This document shows, piece after piece, positions 36,790 through 45,854 of a DNA stretch of 64,000 nt. Origin of the DNA: Promethearchaeota archaeon. Lineage in GTDB: Archaea > Asgardarchaeota > Lokiarchaeia > Sigyniarchaeales > SOKP01. Position 1 is the first letter of the stretch. Every line of letters begins with the position of its first letter. The notes under the pieces were generated by a model. It was given only the letters and a program-made list of their open reading frames with translations. It made no database searches and was not told the origin of the DNA. The stretch is taken from NCBI GenBank assembly GCA_030606485.1, contig JAUWGH010000011.1, positions 1 through 64,000 of the forward strand. The letters run 5' to 3'. Both the position numbers and the translations under genes were made by a program.

Positions 36790-37536
36790 ATGAGTTACTG
36801 GTATGCTTTTTTCGTTATCATTGGAATTATTTCTATTTTAATTCTGATATTTGGCTTACCTCGAAAAAAGAGTACCAGACAACCAAATATAGAAGGTCTT
36901 GATAATCCAGAAGTTGCTAAAGCATTCGAAAAAATGACAAATTTTCTTCCCTTTAAACTCTTACGCCGAAAAGTAATATCTCGATTGAAAAAATTTAACC
37001 CAAGCGGAAAGTTGGTGGATATAGGTTGCGGTTCTGGAAATTTAATTATCCAAATTGCAGAAAAACTTCCAAAGCTTAATTTAATTGGAGTTGATATTTC
37101 CTCTGAAATACTCGAACTTGCAAAAAAACGAGCAATTGAGAAAAAGGTGGATAATAAAGTTGAATTTAAAAACGGAACTGTAGAAAATTTGCCTTTTCCA
37201 AATAATTCAATCGATTTTATAATAAGTACTTTCTCACTTCATCATTGGGTGAATCCCATTAAAGCGTTTAAAGAACTTTATCGCATTTTGAAAGAAAGTG
37301 GAACCTTTTTAATCTTTGATTTTCGCCGAGATTCACGAAAATTTTTTTATGGCTTTTTAACTTTTATTACTAAAGTGGTTGTTCCTAAAGCATTAAAAAA
37401 TATTAATGAGCCTTTAGGTTCAATTCAGGCAAGCTATACTCCTGATGAAGTGCTCCAATTCTTCTCTCAATTTTTTTTCCCGAATACTGAAATTAAACTG
37501 TTTCTCGCTTGGATGTTTATTAGTAGCAAAAAGTAA
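36790..37536 (+). CDS. class I SAM-dependent methyltransferase with N-terminal membrane helix
   Basis: This 248-residue protein starts with a single helix (YAFFVIIGIISILILIFGL), then a basic linker and a Rossmann methyltransferase: KLVDIGCGSGNLIIQIAEKL (motif I), LIGVDISSEILELAKKRA (motif II), DFIISTFSLHHWVNPIKAF (motif post II, UbiE-like) and LKESGTFLIFDFRRDSRKFF. The fold matches the UbiE/COQ5-type small-molecule methyltransferases; the membrane anchor suggests a lipid or quinone-like substrate. No pathway partner is adjacent, except the membrane methyltransferase at 37810. Confidence 0.82.
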   Translation: MSYWYAFFVIIGIISILILIFGLPRKKSTRQPNIEGLDNPEVAKAFEKMTNFLPFKLLRRKVISRLKKFNPSGKLVDIGCGSGNLIIQIAEKLPKLNLIGVDISSEILELAKKRAIEKKVDNKVEFKNGTVENLPFPNNSIDFIISTFSLHHWVNPIKAFKELYRILKESGTFLIFDFRRDSRKFFYGFLTFITKVVVPKALKNINEPLGSIQASYTPDEVLQFFSQFFFPNTEIKLFLAWMFISSKK

Positions 37537-37809
37537 AATTAAAATTGTTCAAAAATACGAAATACGATATTATTGAACAAAAAGGGGATATATCATAATT
37601 AAATTTAATTCATTCAGTAGGGTATAAATGAACTATTTAAAATAGATCCATTCTTTGAGCTTATTAAGGAAGTCTATTTATTAAAATTAACAAAAAAAAT
37701 ACAATATTAAGAATAGTATTCATTATTCAAACAATTCGCTTTATAAATAAAAGAAAGTCTGAAATTAATCGATAATTTCTTGTGTTTTAAATAGGAGAAT
37801 AAGTGGAAG

Positions 37810-38424
37810 ATGTACATTTTGTTTTTTATTTGTATATTAAGTCTAATTTCTATGGCACCCATTCATTTTTTATCTGTTGAGCATCTAAAGCTTCAAGAAA
37901 AATATGGAAAACAAAAAGGAACTAAAATTGCCAAAATTTTTGGAATAATTTCAGGATGGGGCTTCTTCATATTTTTAATTGGAACCTGGATTTTACCTCA
38001 ACCCAGATTTGTTATCCCAATTTTTCAAAATATTTCAATCTTAATTCCAATTATCAATTTCTTAATTCACTTATTCCATCTAATAGTTTCTATGCCCTTC
38101 TTAATATTTGGTGCTTGGCTTGGAATTGCAGGCGTAAAAGAAATAACCCTTAAAGTAGCAGAAACACATCAACCCAAAAAAATTATTACTACTGGGATTT
38201 ATTCTATTATTAGACATCCGCAATATTTCGGTGCAATATTAGCACACGTGGGTATTTCTATTTTGTTATCTTCGTTATATTCATTACTTTCCACTCCTTT
38301 AATAATCATATTTAATTATCTCATCTCATGGAAAGAAGAAAAAGAGTTGATTAAAGAATTTGGCAAGGATTATGAGGATTATAAGAAAAATGTCCCAATG
38401 TTAATTCCAAAATTAAGAAGATAA
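37810..38424 (+). CDS. ICMT/PEMT-like integral membrane methyltransferase
   Basis: This 204-residue protein has about five helices and the family's C-terminal SAM/substrate signature: TTGIYSIIRHPQYFGAILAH then KEEKELIKEFGKDYEDYKKN. Relatives methylate isoprenylcysteine carboxyls or phospholipids such as phosphatidylethanolamine. A second member is encoded at 45855, with different N-terminal helices. The substrate in archaea is unknown. It follows another methyltransferase gene on the same strand but with a 270-base gap. Confidence 0.78.
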   Translation: MYILFFICILSLISMAPIHFLSVEHLKLQEKYGKQKGTKIAKIFGIISGWGFFIFLIGTWILPQPRFVIPIFQNISILIPIINFLIHLFHLIVSMPFLIFGAWLGIAGVKEITLKVAETHQPKKIITTGIYSIIRHPQYFGAILAHVGISILLSSLYSLLSTPLIIIFNYLISWKEEKELIKEFGKDYEDYKKNVPMLIPKLRR

Positions 38425-38587
38425 TGATATTTAAATGGGCTTTTAATCAATAACTAAAAAACGAGACTTTAATCGGTATAGATAAAGTTCTAAAGAAAAC
38501 TTTTTTAAGAGCTCCTATTATTTAACTTATCATTAAGTTAGATTTCCCATTTTTAAATATTTTAAAATTAAAGAATTTGGTGATATT

Positions 38588-39046
38588 TTGAGTCTTGATA
38601 ATGCGTTTGACCTGTTATTTGTAATTATTGCAATTACTTTTAATCTTTTAATTATTGGCATTTTTATCGCTGGAAAGAGGAAGCAGGATAAACTGAGGAG
38701 ATGGTTTGGGATTGTATTTGTTTGTTTAACAATACCATTGATCATCGTTTTCATTAATTATTTGATCATCGGGCAAGAATTGTGGATTATTATATGTTTG
38801 GTGATTATTTTATTATACTTATTCTTAGAATTATTACTCGATTTAATATTAAAATACGATTTTAGGAAAAAACCGATAACCCACGTTCCATACATCATAC
38901 TATTTTATATCGTATCTTTTAGCTTGATTGGGATTACGTTTTATATTGATGAAATCAGTGGATGGATTGTCTCAATTACATTCTGGGCTGTTTTGGCAAG
39001 TTTGATTTATAATTTAGCTGGTCGAAAAAAGAAAGATAATGAATAA
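38588..39046 (+). CDS. small membrane protein, unknown
   Basis: TTG start at 38588 with ggtgatat just upstream; protein MSLDNAFDLLFVIIAITFNL. 152 residues with about five hydrophobic helices and short charged loops (AGKRKQDKLRRW). The C-terminus is basic (GRKKKDNE). No family recognised. It is followed by another small membrane protein gene at 39192 on the same strand. Confidence 0.6.
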   Translation: MSLDNAFDLLFVIIAITFNLLIIGIFIAGKRKQDKLRRWFGIVFVCLTIPLIIVFINYLIIGQELWIIICLVIILLYLFLELLLDLILKYDFRKKPITHVPYIILFYIVSFSLIGITFYIDEISGWIVSITFWAVLASLIYNLAGRKKKDNE

Positions 39047-39191
39047 GTAACTCCCTTTTTCTTCCAAGTTAGTATTTAATATCCAATTTTAATATTTAAT
39101 TTATAATACATAAGAGAAAAGATTATAAACATAATTAGTAATACTTAATAATAAAAAATAAATCTCCTTTTAATTTAAAGAGGAATATAAA

Positions 39192-39626
39192 ATGTCATCC
39201 GAAATTAAAATTGACCCTTTTGCCGCGTTGATATTAGTACTTAGTGTTGTCGGGATAATTCTAATAGCAGCTTTTAGTTTTGCAGGTTTTTTTTTACCTA
39301 GTTATGGAAATAGATATTCTTGCTTGGGTTGTGAATATTGGACACCCGGTGATTTAGCAGCACAAGTCATTATGATAATACTATTAATAATACAAATAGT
39401 TGTGGCCTTAAATGACCTGCTCCCCAAAAAATTCATAGAAATGGATCTAGAGATATTTGGCATACTTCTTGCAGGTTTAACAATCCTTCTTGCCATCATA
39501 GGGATTGCTTCATTTGGAATAGCTTATGAGGCATATATATGGTGGCCTGAGACTGGATTTTACGGCGGTATTATAGCGGGAATACTCAACACAATCTTGT
39601 TTTTCTTAAAATATAAAAATAAGTAA
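39192..39626 (+). CDS. small four-helix membrane protein, unknown
   Basis: 144 residues with four hydrophobic helices. The first loop, probably external, has CLGCEYWTPGD with two Cys, possibly a disulfide. The start ATG follows an AG-rich site (aaagaggaatat). No family recognised. The preceding region carries a TATA-like block and the gene's layout matches a stand-alone unit. Confidence 0.6.
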   Translation: MSSEIKIDPFAALILVLSVVGIILIAAFSFAGFFLPSYGNRYSCLGCEYWTPGDLAAQVIMIILLIIQIVVALNDLLPKKFIEMDLEIFGILLAGLTILLAIIGIASFGIAYEAYIWWPETGFYGGIIAGILNTILFFLKYKNK

Positions 39627-39740
39627 TTTATCATTTTTTTTCTTTTTTGCCATTATTTTTTTCCACCCATCTTTCGCATAAATAAATAGGTAAGAGTTAT
39701 AAACATAATCAATAAACTTAAGAAAGAACTACCAACTAAT

Positions 39741-40409
39741 ATGGTTGATCCAGTTGAATTAACTAAAATTGTTGAGACAAAAGTATGCAGGAGTAGTTCG
39801 AGAAAGTATTATAGATTCCGTAAAACAAGTTTCTATGGAGGTTGCGCCACTGCTGATTGCTTAGGTTGCAATCTGAGATGTGCCTATTGCTGGGCTCAAA
39901 AAAAAGTTTGGACTCCTGAAAAATTCGGTAAGTTTTATACACCGAGAGAAGTTAGTGAAAAATTAATTAAAATGAATTACGCATTAGTGAGAGTGAGTGG
40001 TGGAGAACCGACAATTTGCAAGAAACATTTGCTTGAACTTATAAGTTTATTTCCAGAAAATAAATTATTCATTCTTGAAACCAATGGAATATTATTAGAT
40101 GAAGATTATATTGAGGAATTAAGCAATTTTAAGAATATTTATGTTAGAATTTCTTTAAAAGGAGTTGATGAGAAAACCTTTAAACAAATTACCGGTGCGG
40201 ATGGTGAAATTTTCAAAAACCAGCTAAATGCGTTGGAATTACTTAAGAAATATAGAATTAAAAGCAGAGCCGCTATTCTTGTTGATTTATTTTCTGAGAA
40301 ACAAATTGAAAGTTTAGGAATTCCCGACTTGGAATATGAGACTCTGATATCATATCCTTTTGTAATGAAGAGTTTGAAAAAAAAAGGAATTAAATTAGCA
40401 AGAAAATAA
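39741..40409 (+). CDS. radical SAM protein
   Basis: 222 residues. The cluster motif is CLGCNLRCAYCWAQ, giving CxxxCxxC with the Phe/Trp contact (here Trp). VRVSGGEPTICKKHLLELIS is the GGEP SAM-binding motif and FILETNGILLDEDYIEEL the next strand. An early Cys pair (CRSSS, GGCATADC) lies before it. This resembles the short radical SAM proteins related to PflA/NrdG and archaeal 'wyosine-like' activators; no auxiliary-cluster (SPASM) domain follows, so it is not a sulfatase-maturating enzyme. The substrate is unknown. Confidence 0.8.
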   Translation: MVDPVELTKIVETKVCRSSSRKYYRFRKTSFYGGCATADCLGCNLRCAYCWAQKKVWTPEKFGKFYTPREVSEKLIKMNYALVRVSGGEPTICKKHLLELISLFPENKLFILETNGILLDEDYIEELSNFKNIYVRISLKGVDEKTFKQITGADGEIFKNQLNALELLKKYRIKSRAAILVDLFSEKQIESLGIPDLEYETLISYPFVMKSLKKKGIKLARK

Positions 40410-40452
40410 CTTTTAGAATATCTTGTAAGTTTTTATCTTCTTTTTTCCACTT

Positions 40453-41334
40453 TTAAACTTTAGCTGCATTCTTTGCAATCGCATCCACAATTTGTGGCCA
40501 AGTTTCAGGTGGCAAGCTATGTCCCATGCCATTGATAATTAGCAATTCTGCACCATATATTGCTTCTGCGGTATCTATCCCACCTTCAACGGGTACAAGT
40601 AGATCATCTCCTCCGTGAATTACAAGTGTTGGTACTTTTATTGATGCCAATGTTGACCTCCGATTACCACTTGCAAGAACCGCAGCTAATTGACGTGCGA
40701 AACCCTGCGGATAGAAACTACGGTCATACGCTCTTGTTGCCATTTTTCGCCTTCTTTTTTCATCGAAAGGAAAGCCAGTACCATAAAGAATCCGCCAACG
40801 TTTTACAGATTCCTCAATATAAGCCTCACGTTCAGTTGGCGCAGGTGTCATGACTACTTTCATTGCCTCTTGTTTTGGCTGTAGAAGGTCAAAATTTCCG
40901 GTAGATCCCATAATAGAAGTAAGACTTAAAACTCGGGAGGGATATCGAACCGCTATAACTTGAACAATCATTGCACCCATCGAAGCACCACAAATATGGG
41001 CTTCATCAATCTTAAGAGCATCTAGAAGACCAATTGCATCATCAGCCATATCTTCCAAAGTATAAGGAAATTCAATTTTTTCACCCCGTTGAGCCCCTAT
41101 GACTAATTTCATTATATCTGGCACACCTATTTCTTCAAATTTAGTTGATAAACCAACATCTCGATTATCGAATCGAATCACATAAAAACCATGATTTACA
41201 AGTAGTTCGCAGAATTCCTCTTCCCAAGAAATCATTTGAGAGCCAAGCCCCCTAATTAGAAGTAATGGATTAGATAAGGGATCTCCAAACGTGTCATACT
41301 CAATCTCGATATTATTAGCAATTATTTTAGGCAT
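40453..41334 (-). CDS. alpha/beta hydrolase
   Basis: 293 residues. LLIRGLGSQMISWEEEF is the oxyanion strand, VIRFDNRDVGLSTKF the family-typical acid/Arg loop, HICGASMGAMIVQVIA the nucleophile elbow (GASMG), VIHGGDDLLVPVEGG the acid and INGMGHSLPPETW the His. This subfamily resembles haloalkane-dehalogenase/aclacinomycin methylesterase-like hydrolases. Base composition is a little higher in G and C than neighbours. Substrate unknown. Confidence 0.83.
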   Translation of the reverse strand: MPKIIANNIEIEYDTFGDPLSNPLLLIRGLGSQMISWEEEFCELLVNHGFYVIRFDNRDVGLSTKFEEIGVPDIMKLVIGAQRGEKIEFPYTLEDMADDAIGLLDALKIDEAHICGASMGAMIVQVIAVRYPSRVLSLTSIMGSTGNFDLLQPKQEAMKVVMTPAPTEREAYIEESVKRWRILYGTGFPFDEKRRRKMATRAYDRSFYPQGFARQLAAVLASGNRRSTLASIKVPTLVIHGGDDLLVPVEGGIDTAEAIYGAELLIINGMGHSLPPETWPQIVDAIAKNAAKV

Positions 41335-41417
41335 ATTTATTCCCTTTTTAAATTACAACGGTTTATTATAAATTTTTATTAAATTAAAATTTCCTCTTAT
41401 AAAGTAAAATAAATTCT

Positions 41418-41870
41418 TTAAATGGAATCAAATATTTCTTCCATAATAATAGTTATTCCATTTCTTTTCAATAAAGCAGTCGTTACGCCATCGCCGTTAA
41501 TAATTTTACCAGTAAAAGTGCCATCATAGATTTTCCCACAGCCGCACGCGGGACTTTCCTGTTTAGCAATAAATTCCTTTACACCAAGCAATCTTATGAT
41601 TTTTAATACTTCATAAGCGCCCCGAATAAATTGTTCGGTAACGTCAGCACCTTCCTTATTAATAACTCGACATTGATTATCTAACACATCCTCACCCGAA
41701 TGCCTATGAATTTCTTGCGACGGTCGAGGAGTCGGCAAACCCCCTAACTGTTCAGGACAAACGGGTATCAAAATTTCCTTCTTTAATAAAGCAATAACCT
41801 TTTCATTCTTTCGATCCTTACCGTCCCAAGCACATTTCATCCCCAATAAACACGCACTACATAGCTTCAT
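41418..41870 (-). CDS. DUF523 family protein
   Basis: 150 residues, with the family opening CSACLLGMKCAWDGKDRKNE, then PVCPEQLGGLPTPRPSQEI and ESPACGCGKIYDGTFTGKII. Five to six Cys lie at family-conserved places and could bind a metal or iron-sulfur cluster. The family has no firmly assigned function that I know. It lies 83 bases upstream of (before) nothing on its strand except the hydrolase. Confidence 0.8.
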   Translation of the reverse strand: MKLCSACLLGMKCAWDGKDRKNEKVIALLKKEILIPVCPEQLGGLPTPRPSQEIHRHSGEDVLDNQCRVINKEGADVTEQFIRGAYEVLKIIRLLGVKEFIAKQESPACGCGKIYDGTFTGKIINGDGVTTALLKRNGITIIMEEIFDSI

Positions 41871-42089
41871 TTTACACTCATTTTTTCCTTTTGTACCATT
41901 GTTTAATCTATTATTATAAAAATTTTTAACTTCTAATATATTAAGCGGATGAAAATTATAAATTTAAGAGATATTTTTGAGAAAATTACTAAATTTGAAT
42001 TAGTTCGAAAAAATTTAAATACTCTTATATCGTATTGAGATTGAAGTTAAAAAAATTATCTATTAAGCAACTTACAAGGTCGTGATTTA

Positions 42090-42851
42090 ATGAGTATTGA
42101 TTGGAATTCAGTAGAGGCTAAACCAGATAAGTCCCATAAAGTTATTGGACAGGCTCTTTTAGATTTGCGTGCAAAAGTTAATAGTTTAGAAAAACAGTTG
42201 GCAATCAACCGAACAGAGCTGGAAAAAACTACTAATGAATTAAATGCCACCAAGACAAAATTAACTACCACAGAAACTGACTTGAGCACAATTAAAGAGG
42301 AAAAAGAAAATATTGATAAGAAATTTACAGATCTTGAATCAACCAAATCCGCTTTAGAGAATGAATTAAATGATGGAAAAGCGAAAATTACTGAGTTAGA
42401 AGAAAAACTAAATACCTCTGCGGCAACCAACACTGAACTACTAAAAAAAATTGAAAACCTTGAAGCCGATTTAACTACAAAAACAAATAAAATCCAAACC
42501 CTTGAATCTGAAATTCCCTCAAAACAAGAAAAAATTAATGAATTAACCAACACTTTAAGTGAAAAAGAAAGCCAATTAGAAGAATTAAAATCATCTCTTG
42601 CCGAAAAAGAACAGACATTGAGTCAAATTACTGCCCAATTGGAAGAAACGAAGTCAGAATTGAGTGCATTTAAACTCCCTGAGATTGGCCCCGTTGAACC
42701 ATTTCGGAGAGAAGAGAGAGTGATATGCCCTATGTGTAGTGGAACTGCTATAAAAGAAATAGACGACAAAACCAAAATTTTATATTATTCAGGAACCAAA
42801 GCCATTTACGCAAAGAAAAAAATATGCAAAAAATGCGGATACGAATTCTAA
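42090..42851 (+). CDS. long coiled-coil protein with C-terminal zinc ribbon
   Basis: 253 residues. Residues ~25-195 are an unbroken heptad-rich coiled coil (LRAKVNSLEKQLAINRTELE... LAEKEQTLSQITAQLEETKS). A short Pro-rich hinge (LPEIGPVEPFRRE) precedes a zinc ribbon, VICPMCSGTAIKEIDDKT ... KKICKKCGYEF. The structure resembles a parallel rod with a metal-binding head. Start MSIDWNSVEAKPDKSHKV is preceded by an AT-rich promoter. The role is unknown; structural or adaptor protein is a fair guess for an Asgard archaeon. Confidence 0.7.
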   Translation: MSIDWNSVEAKPDKSHKVIGQALLDLRAKVNSLEKQLAINRTELEKTTNELNATKTKLTTTETDLSTIKEEKENIDKKFTDLESTKSALENELNDGKAKITELEEKLNTSAATNTELLKKIENLEADLTTKTNKIQTLESEIPSKQEKINELTNTLSEKESQLEELKSSLAEKEQTLSQITAQLEETKSELSAFKLPEIGPVEPFRREERVICPMCSGTAIKEIDDKTKILYYSGTKAIYAKKKICKKCGYEF

Positions 42852-42885
42852 GAAATGAAACTCTAATAAAGTCTATAATAAAACC

Positions 42886-43100
42886 AATTACCCACTAACC
42901 AAGTCAATCCCTCTACACCTAGGAACTATATGAATCTCTTATTTATTTGTTATCATAACAATTTCAGTAACTTCTTCAGTTGGTTGCGGCCTTATAAGTA
43001 CGTGGGCCCATCTATCAGAAAAAGCGGGATTAACATTTCTTGAATATGGAGTCTTCATAAAACCTTTATTTGTAATTCTAAAAATTGTTGTAATGGAAAA
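42886..43100 (-). pseudogene. decayed GlcD-like oxidase N-terminal fragment (third copy)
   Basis: The minus strand reads TTIFRITNKGFMKTPYSRNV, NPAFSDRWAHVLIRPQPTEE and VTEIVMITNK, then a stop, then EIHIVPRCRGIDLVSG and a stop. This aligns with the N-terminus of the two intact GlcD-like proteins (ITDKDFMKAAYSRNVDPAFP, RWADMIVRPQSTEEVSEI, PRGGGADLVGGSV). Two in-frame stops, loss of the Gly-rich FAD loop and absence of the remaining ~400 residues mark it as a dead fragment. Confidence 0.85.
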
Positions 43101-43191
43101 AAAATTAAAAAGCATATTAATTTAATTTTCTTATTCTTACTATAGAACAAACGGGTCAAAATATAAATAAAAATTCAATAAAAACTTAAAA

Positions 43192-44139
43192 GTGGAGCAA
43201 TTGGATTCCTTAGGATTAGTAATTAAAGATGAATTATTGCGATTTTTAGAAAAAGAATTTGAAAGTAGCAAGCTTAACCTTCTTCCTGAGAAATATAAGG
43301 GTGGAAAAATATTTTCTCATCCATTAATAGGCGTTGCTCAAGGTAATGATCCTATTTTTCAAAAGTTCAAAGAAGTTGTAGGTCCGGAACATCTAACACC
43401 TCTAGAAATGTGGGTAGGAAGTGGTCAAGATCAATTGTCAGCGTCTGACCTTTATGTAGTATCTATGGTGTTTCCTTTTACTGATAAGATTCGCAGGGAA
43501 AGTAATAATCCAATTGTATTGCCTCGAATAACATTACCAGCTGAAACTTATTCTGTTGCTAGAAATTATGGTAATGTATTCAAAAGGGATATAATGAAGC
43601 AAACAATTAATTTTTTAAAGGAAAAAGGTTATAATGCCGTATCTGGGATGTCCTGTGATGCTTATTCAGTTATTTTGAAAGGAAAATTTTATTCTACTTG
43701 GTCTGAAAGATATATTGCTTTTGCTGCGGGATTAGGAACCTTCGGTTTGCATGAAGGACTAATTACTGAAGTAGGGTGTAATATTCGATTAGCCTCAGTG
43801 GTCACTAATGCCCCAATTAAAGTTTCTCGAAGAAAGAGTGATGAACCTTACTCAAATTGTTTATATTATGCAAAAGGAACTTGCAAAGAATGTGCGAAAA
43901 AGTGCCCTGCAAATGCGATTACAGAAAAAGGACATAATAAAACAAAATGTAATAAATATCGCTGGAAGGTTGCAAGAAAAATGATACCACGTCTTGGTTC
44001 AATTCTGAAGCCTGATTCCCGCCGTATTAACTGGAAATTAAAAGAAGATATTTTCCTTGTAGGTTGTGAATTTTGTCAATTTGGAGTCCAATGTACGGAT
44101 AAAAACCCTATGGTCAGTGACTACTTAGATTTTGATTGA
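43192..44139 (+). CDS. QueG-like (epoxyqueuosine reductase-type) iron-sulfur protein
   Basis: GTG start at 43192; 315 residues. The central region SERYIAFAAGLGTFGLHEGL with IRLASVVTNAPI matches the cobalamin-binding part of QueG and reductive dehalogenase relatives. Two [4Fe-4S] motifs follow: GTCKECAKKCPANAI with a later Cys, and GCEFCQFGVQC. The QueG signature (GWxGKHSLLI) is altered to the GTFGLHEGLI form, so the enzyme may not act on epoxyqueuosine itself. The 3' end overlaps the convergent hydrolase gene by 19 bases. Confidence 0.75.
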   Translation: MEQLDSLGLVIKDELLRFLEKEFESSKLNLLPEKYKGGKIFSHPLIGVAQGNDPIFQKFKEVVGPEHLTPLEMWVGSGQDQLSASDLYVVSMVFPFTDKIRRESNNPIVLPRITLPAETYSVARNYGNVFKRDIMKQTINFLKEKGYNAVSGMSCDAYSVILKGKFYSTWSERYIAFAAGLGTFGLHEGLITEVGCNIRLASVVTNAPIKVSRRKSDEPYSNCLYYAKGTCKECAKKCPANAITEKGHNKTKCNKYRWKVARKMIPRLGSILKPDSRRINWKLKEDIFLVGCEFCQFGVQCTDKNPMVSDYLDFD

Positions 44140-44912
44140 GATTGATGCTTAAACCAGGTTACTACTGATTCAACCGTCTTCTCAAAAGCTTTGGGATCTG
44201 TAAGTTTATGATCTGCTCCTTCGATAACAATAAGCTCCTTAGGCTCTTTAGCCAATTCGAAAAGGCGGTGAACCCCCGCCAAATCTATTCCTTCATCTGC
44301 ATCTCCTGCAATTATAAGCAGTGGACGGGGAGCAATACTTAAAACCTCCCGAATAGGATTTAACTTTTTCGAATCCTCCAGCATACTTTCAAGGATTTCT
44401 TTGCTAATATCTGGATCACTCAATCCATGCATTTCGTCTGGTGAATTTTGCACCAAGTCTTCTACAGCGAGTTGAATAAGGGGGGAACGAGCAAATGCAA
44501 GCGTGTCATACACAGGTGCCCGAAGGCATACCACACTAATTCGATTATCGCGAACCGCAGCCAACACAGCTACAGCTCCACCATAACTAGCCCCATATAC
44601 TCCAATCCAGTTTTTAACTGAGTAATCAGACTCTAGCAGATGAGAAACAGCATTTCGGGCGTCTTTAACTTCTCGGGCAAGACTGAAATATCCTTCACTC
44701 CGACGGAATCCCCTAAAATCAAACGTTAAAACTAGGAAACCGGCTTCCGCTAGTCGAGAGGCTATACCATGCACTTGATCAGGAGACCCTGGAAGCCCAT
44801 GAAATTTACATATCCCCGGAAATGGTCCATCGCCCTCTGGAACTAAAAAGTTTCCCCTCAGCAACTGCCCCTCTGAATGAAATTCGGTTGGAATAAGACG
44901 GAAATTCGACAA
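44121..44912 (-). CDS. alpha/beta hydrolase (dienelactone-hydrolase/acylaminoacyl-peptidase-like)
   Basis: 263 residues. GICKFHGLPGSPDQVHG is the oxyanion loop, FDFRGFRRSEGYFS the family Arg loop, IGVYGASYGGAVAVLAA the nucleophile elbow, IAGDADEGIDLAGV the acid and IEGADHKLTDPKAF the His. Such esterases act on diverse small esters. Codon usage is richer in G and C than local genes. The gene overlaps the QueG-like gene tail to tail. Confidence 0.83.
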   Translation of the reverse strand: MSNFRLIPTEFHSEGQLLRGNFLVPEGDGPFPGICKFHGLPGSPDQVHGIASRLAEAGFLVLTFDFRGFRRSEGYFSLAREVKDARNAVSHLLESDYSVKNWIGVYGASYGGAVAVLAAVRDNRISVVCLRAPVYDTLAFARSPLIQLAVEDLVQNSPDEMHGLSDPDISKEILESMLEDSKKLNPIREVLSIAPRPLLIIAGDADEGIDLAGVHRLFELAKEPKELIVIEGADHKLTDPKAFEKTVESVVTWFKHQSQSKSK

Positions 44913-45021
44913 TTAGTTTTCACTCTTCAAATTTTGTTCTCATATGATTGAGAGAATCCTATTAATTATTGATAAATTTTACTATAAATTTGTATTTGCT
45001 TATCTTTTTATAATAATTTCC

Positions 45022-45218
45022 TTTTTGGTTTCATTTTTCTCTATATAACAACTTTCGCAAATACCTTGACAAACATTTATAATTTTAATTTCAAATCTTT
45101 TACTATGTCAGAAACATCCAAAAAATTTTCAACCCCAGTATCAATAGCATTAATTATTCTTGGCGATCACTCCTATCAATTTGCGTTTGGTATTCAAATT
45201 TTTGCACACTCATTATAA
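45022..45218 (+). pseudogene. 5' fragment of the ICMT-like methyltransferase gene, with its upstream region
   Basis: An ~80-base upstream block (tctatataacaactttcgca, then aaataccttgacaaacattt) and a start at 45105 (MSETSKKFSTPVSIALIILG) match the intact gene at 45855 (MSKTSKKFSTPVLIAIIIFA). The match stops after ~20 codons, and an unrelated frame (DHSYQFAFGIQ) runs to a stop at 45218. So the promoter region and first helix were duplicated and the rest was lost. Confidence 0.7.
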
Positions 45219-45439
45219 TTTTATTTTTAACAGTCTAATATTTATAAGATGTAGATTTAAATTTTTGCCACTTTTTATTACACTTCTATAGATTGCTTTT
45301 TTATAAGTATCTTCCATAGGTATCATTATCTATATTTATTCATTCTATGGTAAAGTAAATTATTTTACAGAAATATATATAAATTCGAGTGGGTTTATTT
45401 ATAAACGTAATAAAATAACACAAAAAAAAGGGTGTGAAA

Positions 45440-45721
45440 ATGCCAAAATTTATTGTAATTCATACAATACCGAAAAAACAAATTGAACAAATGGCCGAAA
45501 TTCCTCCTGAGAAAAATACCATGATTATTAATGCGAGAAAAAATCAAAATTTTGATGCCTATTGGGTTAGAAGCTGGGTGGTTCCAGATCAAGATAAGTT
45601 ATATTGTGAATGGAATGCTAAAGATGAAGAATCAATCCGAAAAGCATGGGAGAGTGTGAAAGGAATTGGAATTGACTCCATCAATGAAATGCAAATAATA
45701 GACGCAGAAGATTATAGGTAA
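45440..45721 (+). CDS. small DUF4242-like protein
   Basis: The ATG at 45440 (MPKFIVIHTIPKKQIEQMAE) is preferred over the GTG at 45434 and has gggtgtg upstream. 93 residues. The middle has FDAYWVRSWVVPDQDKLYCE, then WNAKDEESIRKAWESVKG, a strand-helix pattern like the small ferredoxin-fold DUF4242 family (nickel-binding in one bacterial member). Its TATA-like tttataaac block lies ~35 bases upstream. Identity of the family is probable, not certain. Confidence 0.6.
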   Translation: MPKFIVIHTIPKKQIEQMAEIPPEKNTMIINARKNQNFDAYWVRSWVVPDQDKLYCEWNAKDEESIRKAWESVKGIGIDSINEMQIIDAEDYR

Positions 45722-45854
45722 AAATGATTTTATCTTAAATAATAATAAAAATTTTTTTTAAAAATTTCTTTTTTGTTTTTTATATTTCTCTACATAACAA
45801 CTTTCGCAAATATCTTGACAAACCTTTATAATATTAATTTTCAAATCTTTAACT

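Noticed and set aside
39741-40409. Radical SAM gene as the sulfatase-maturating enzyme for the sulfatase at 11036
   Set aside because: Too short and without the extra Cys clusters of anSME; 27 kb away.
42056-42553. Minus-strand 165-aa ORF opposite the coiled-coil gene
   Set aside because: Ser/Phe/Val-rich mirror of a heptad coding frame; a shadow.
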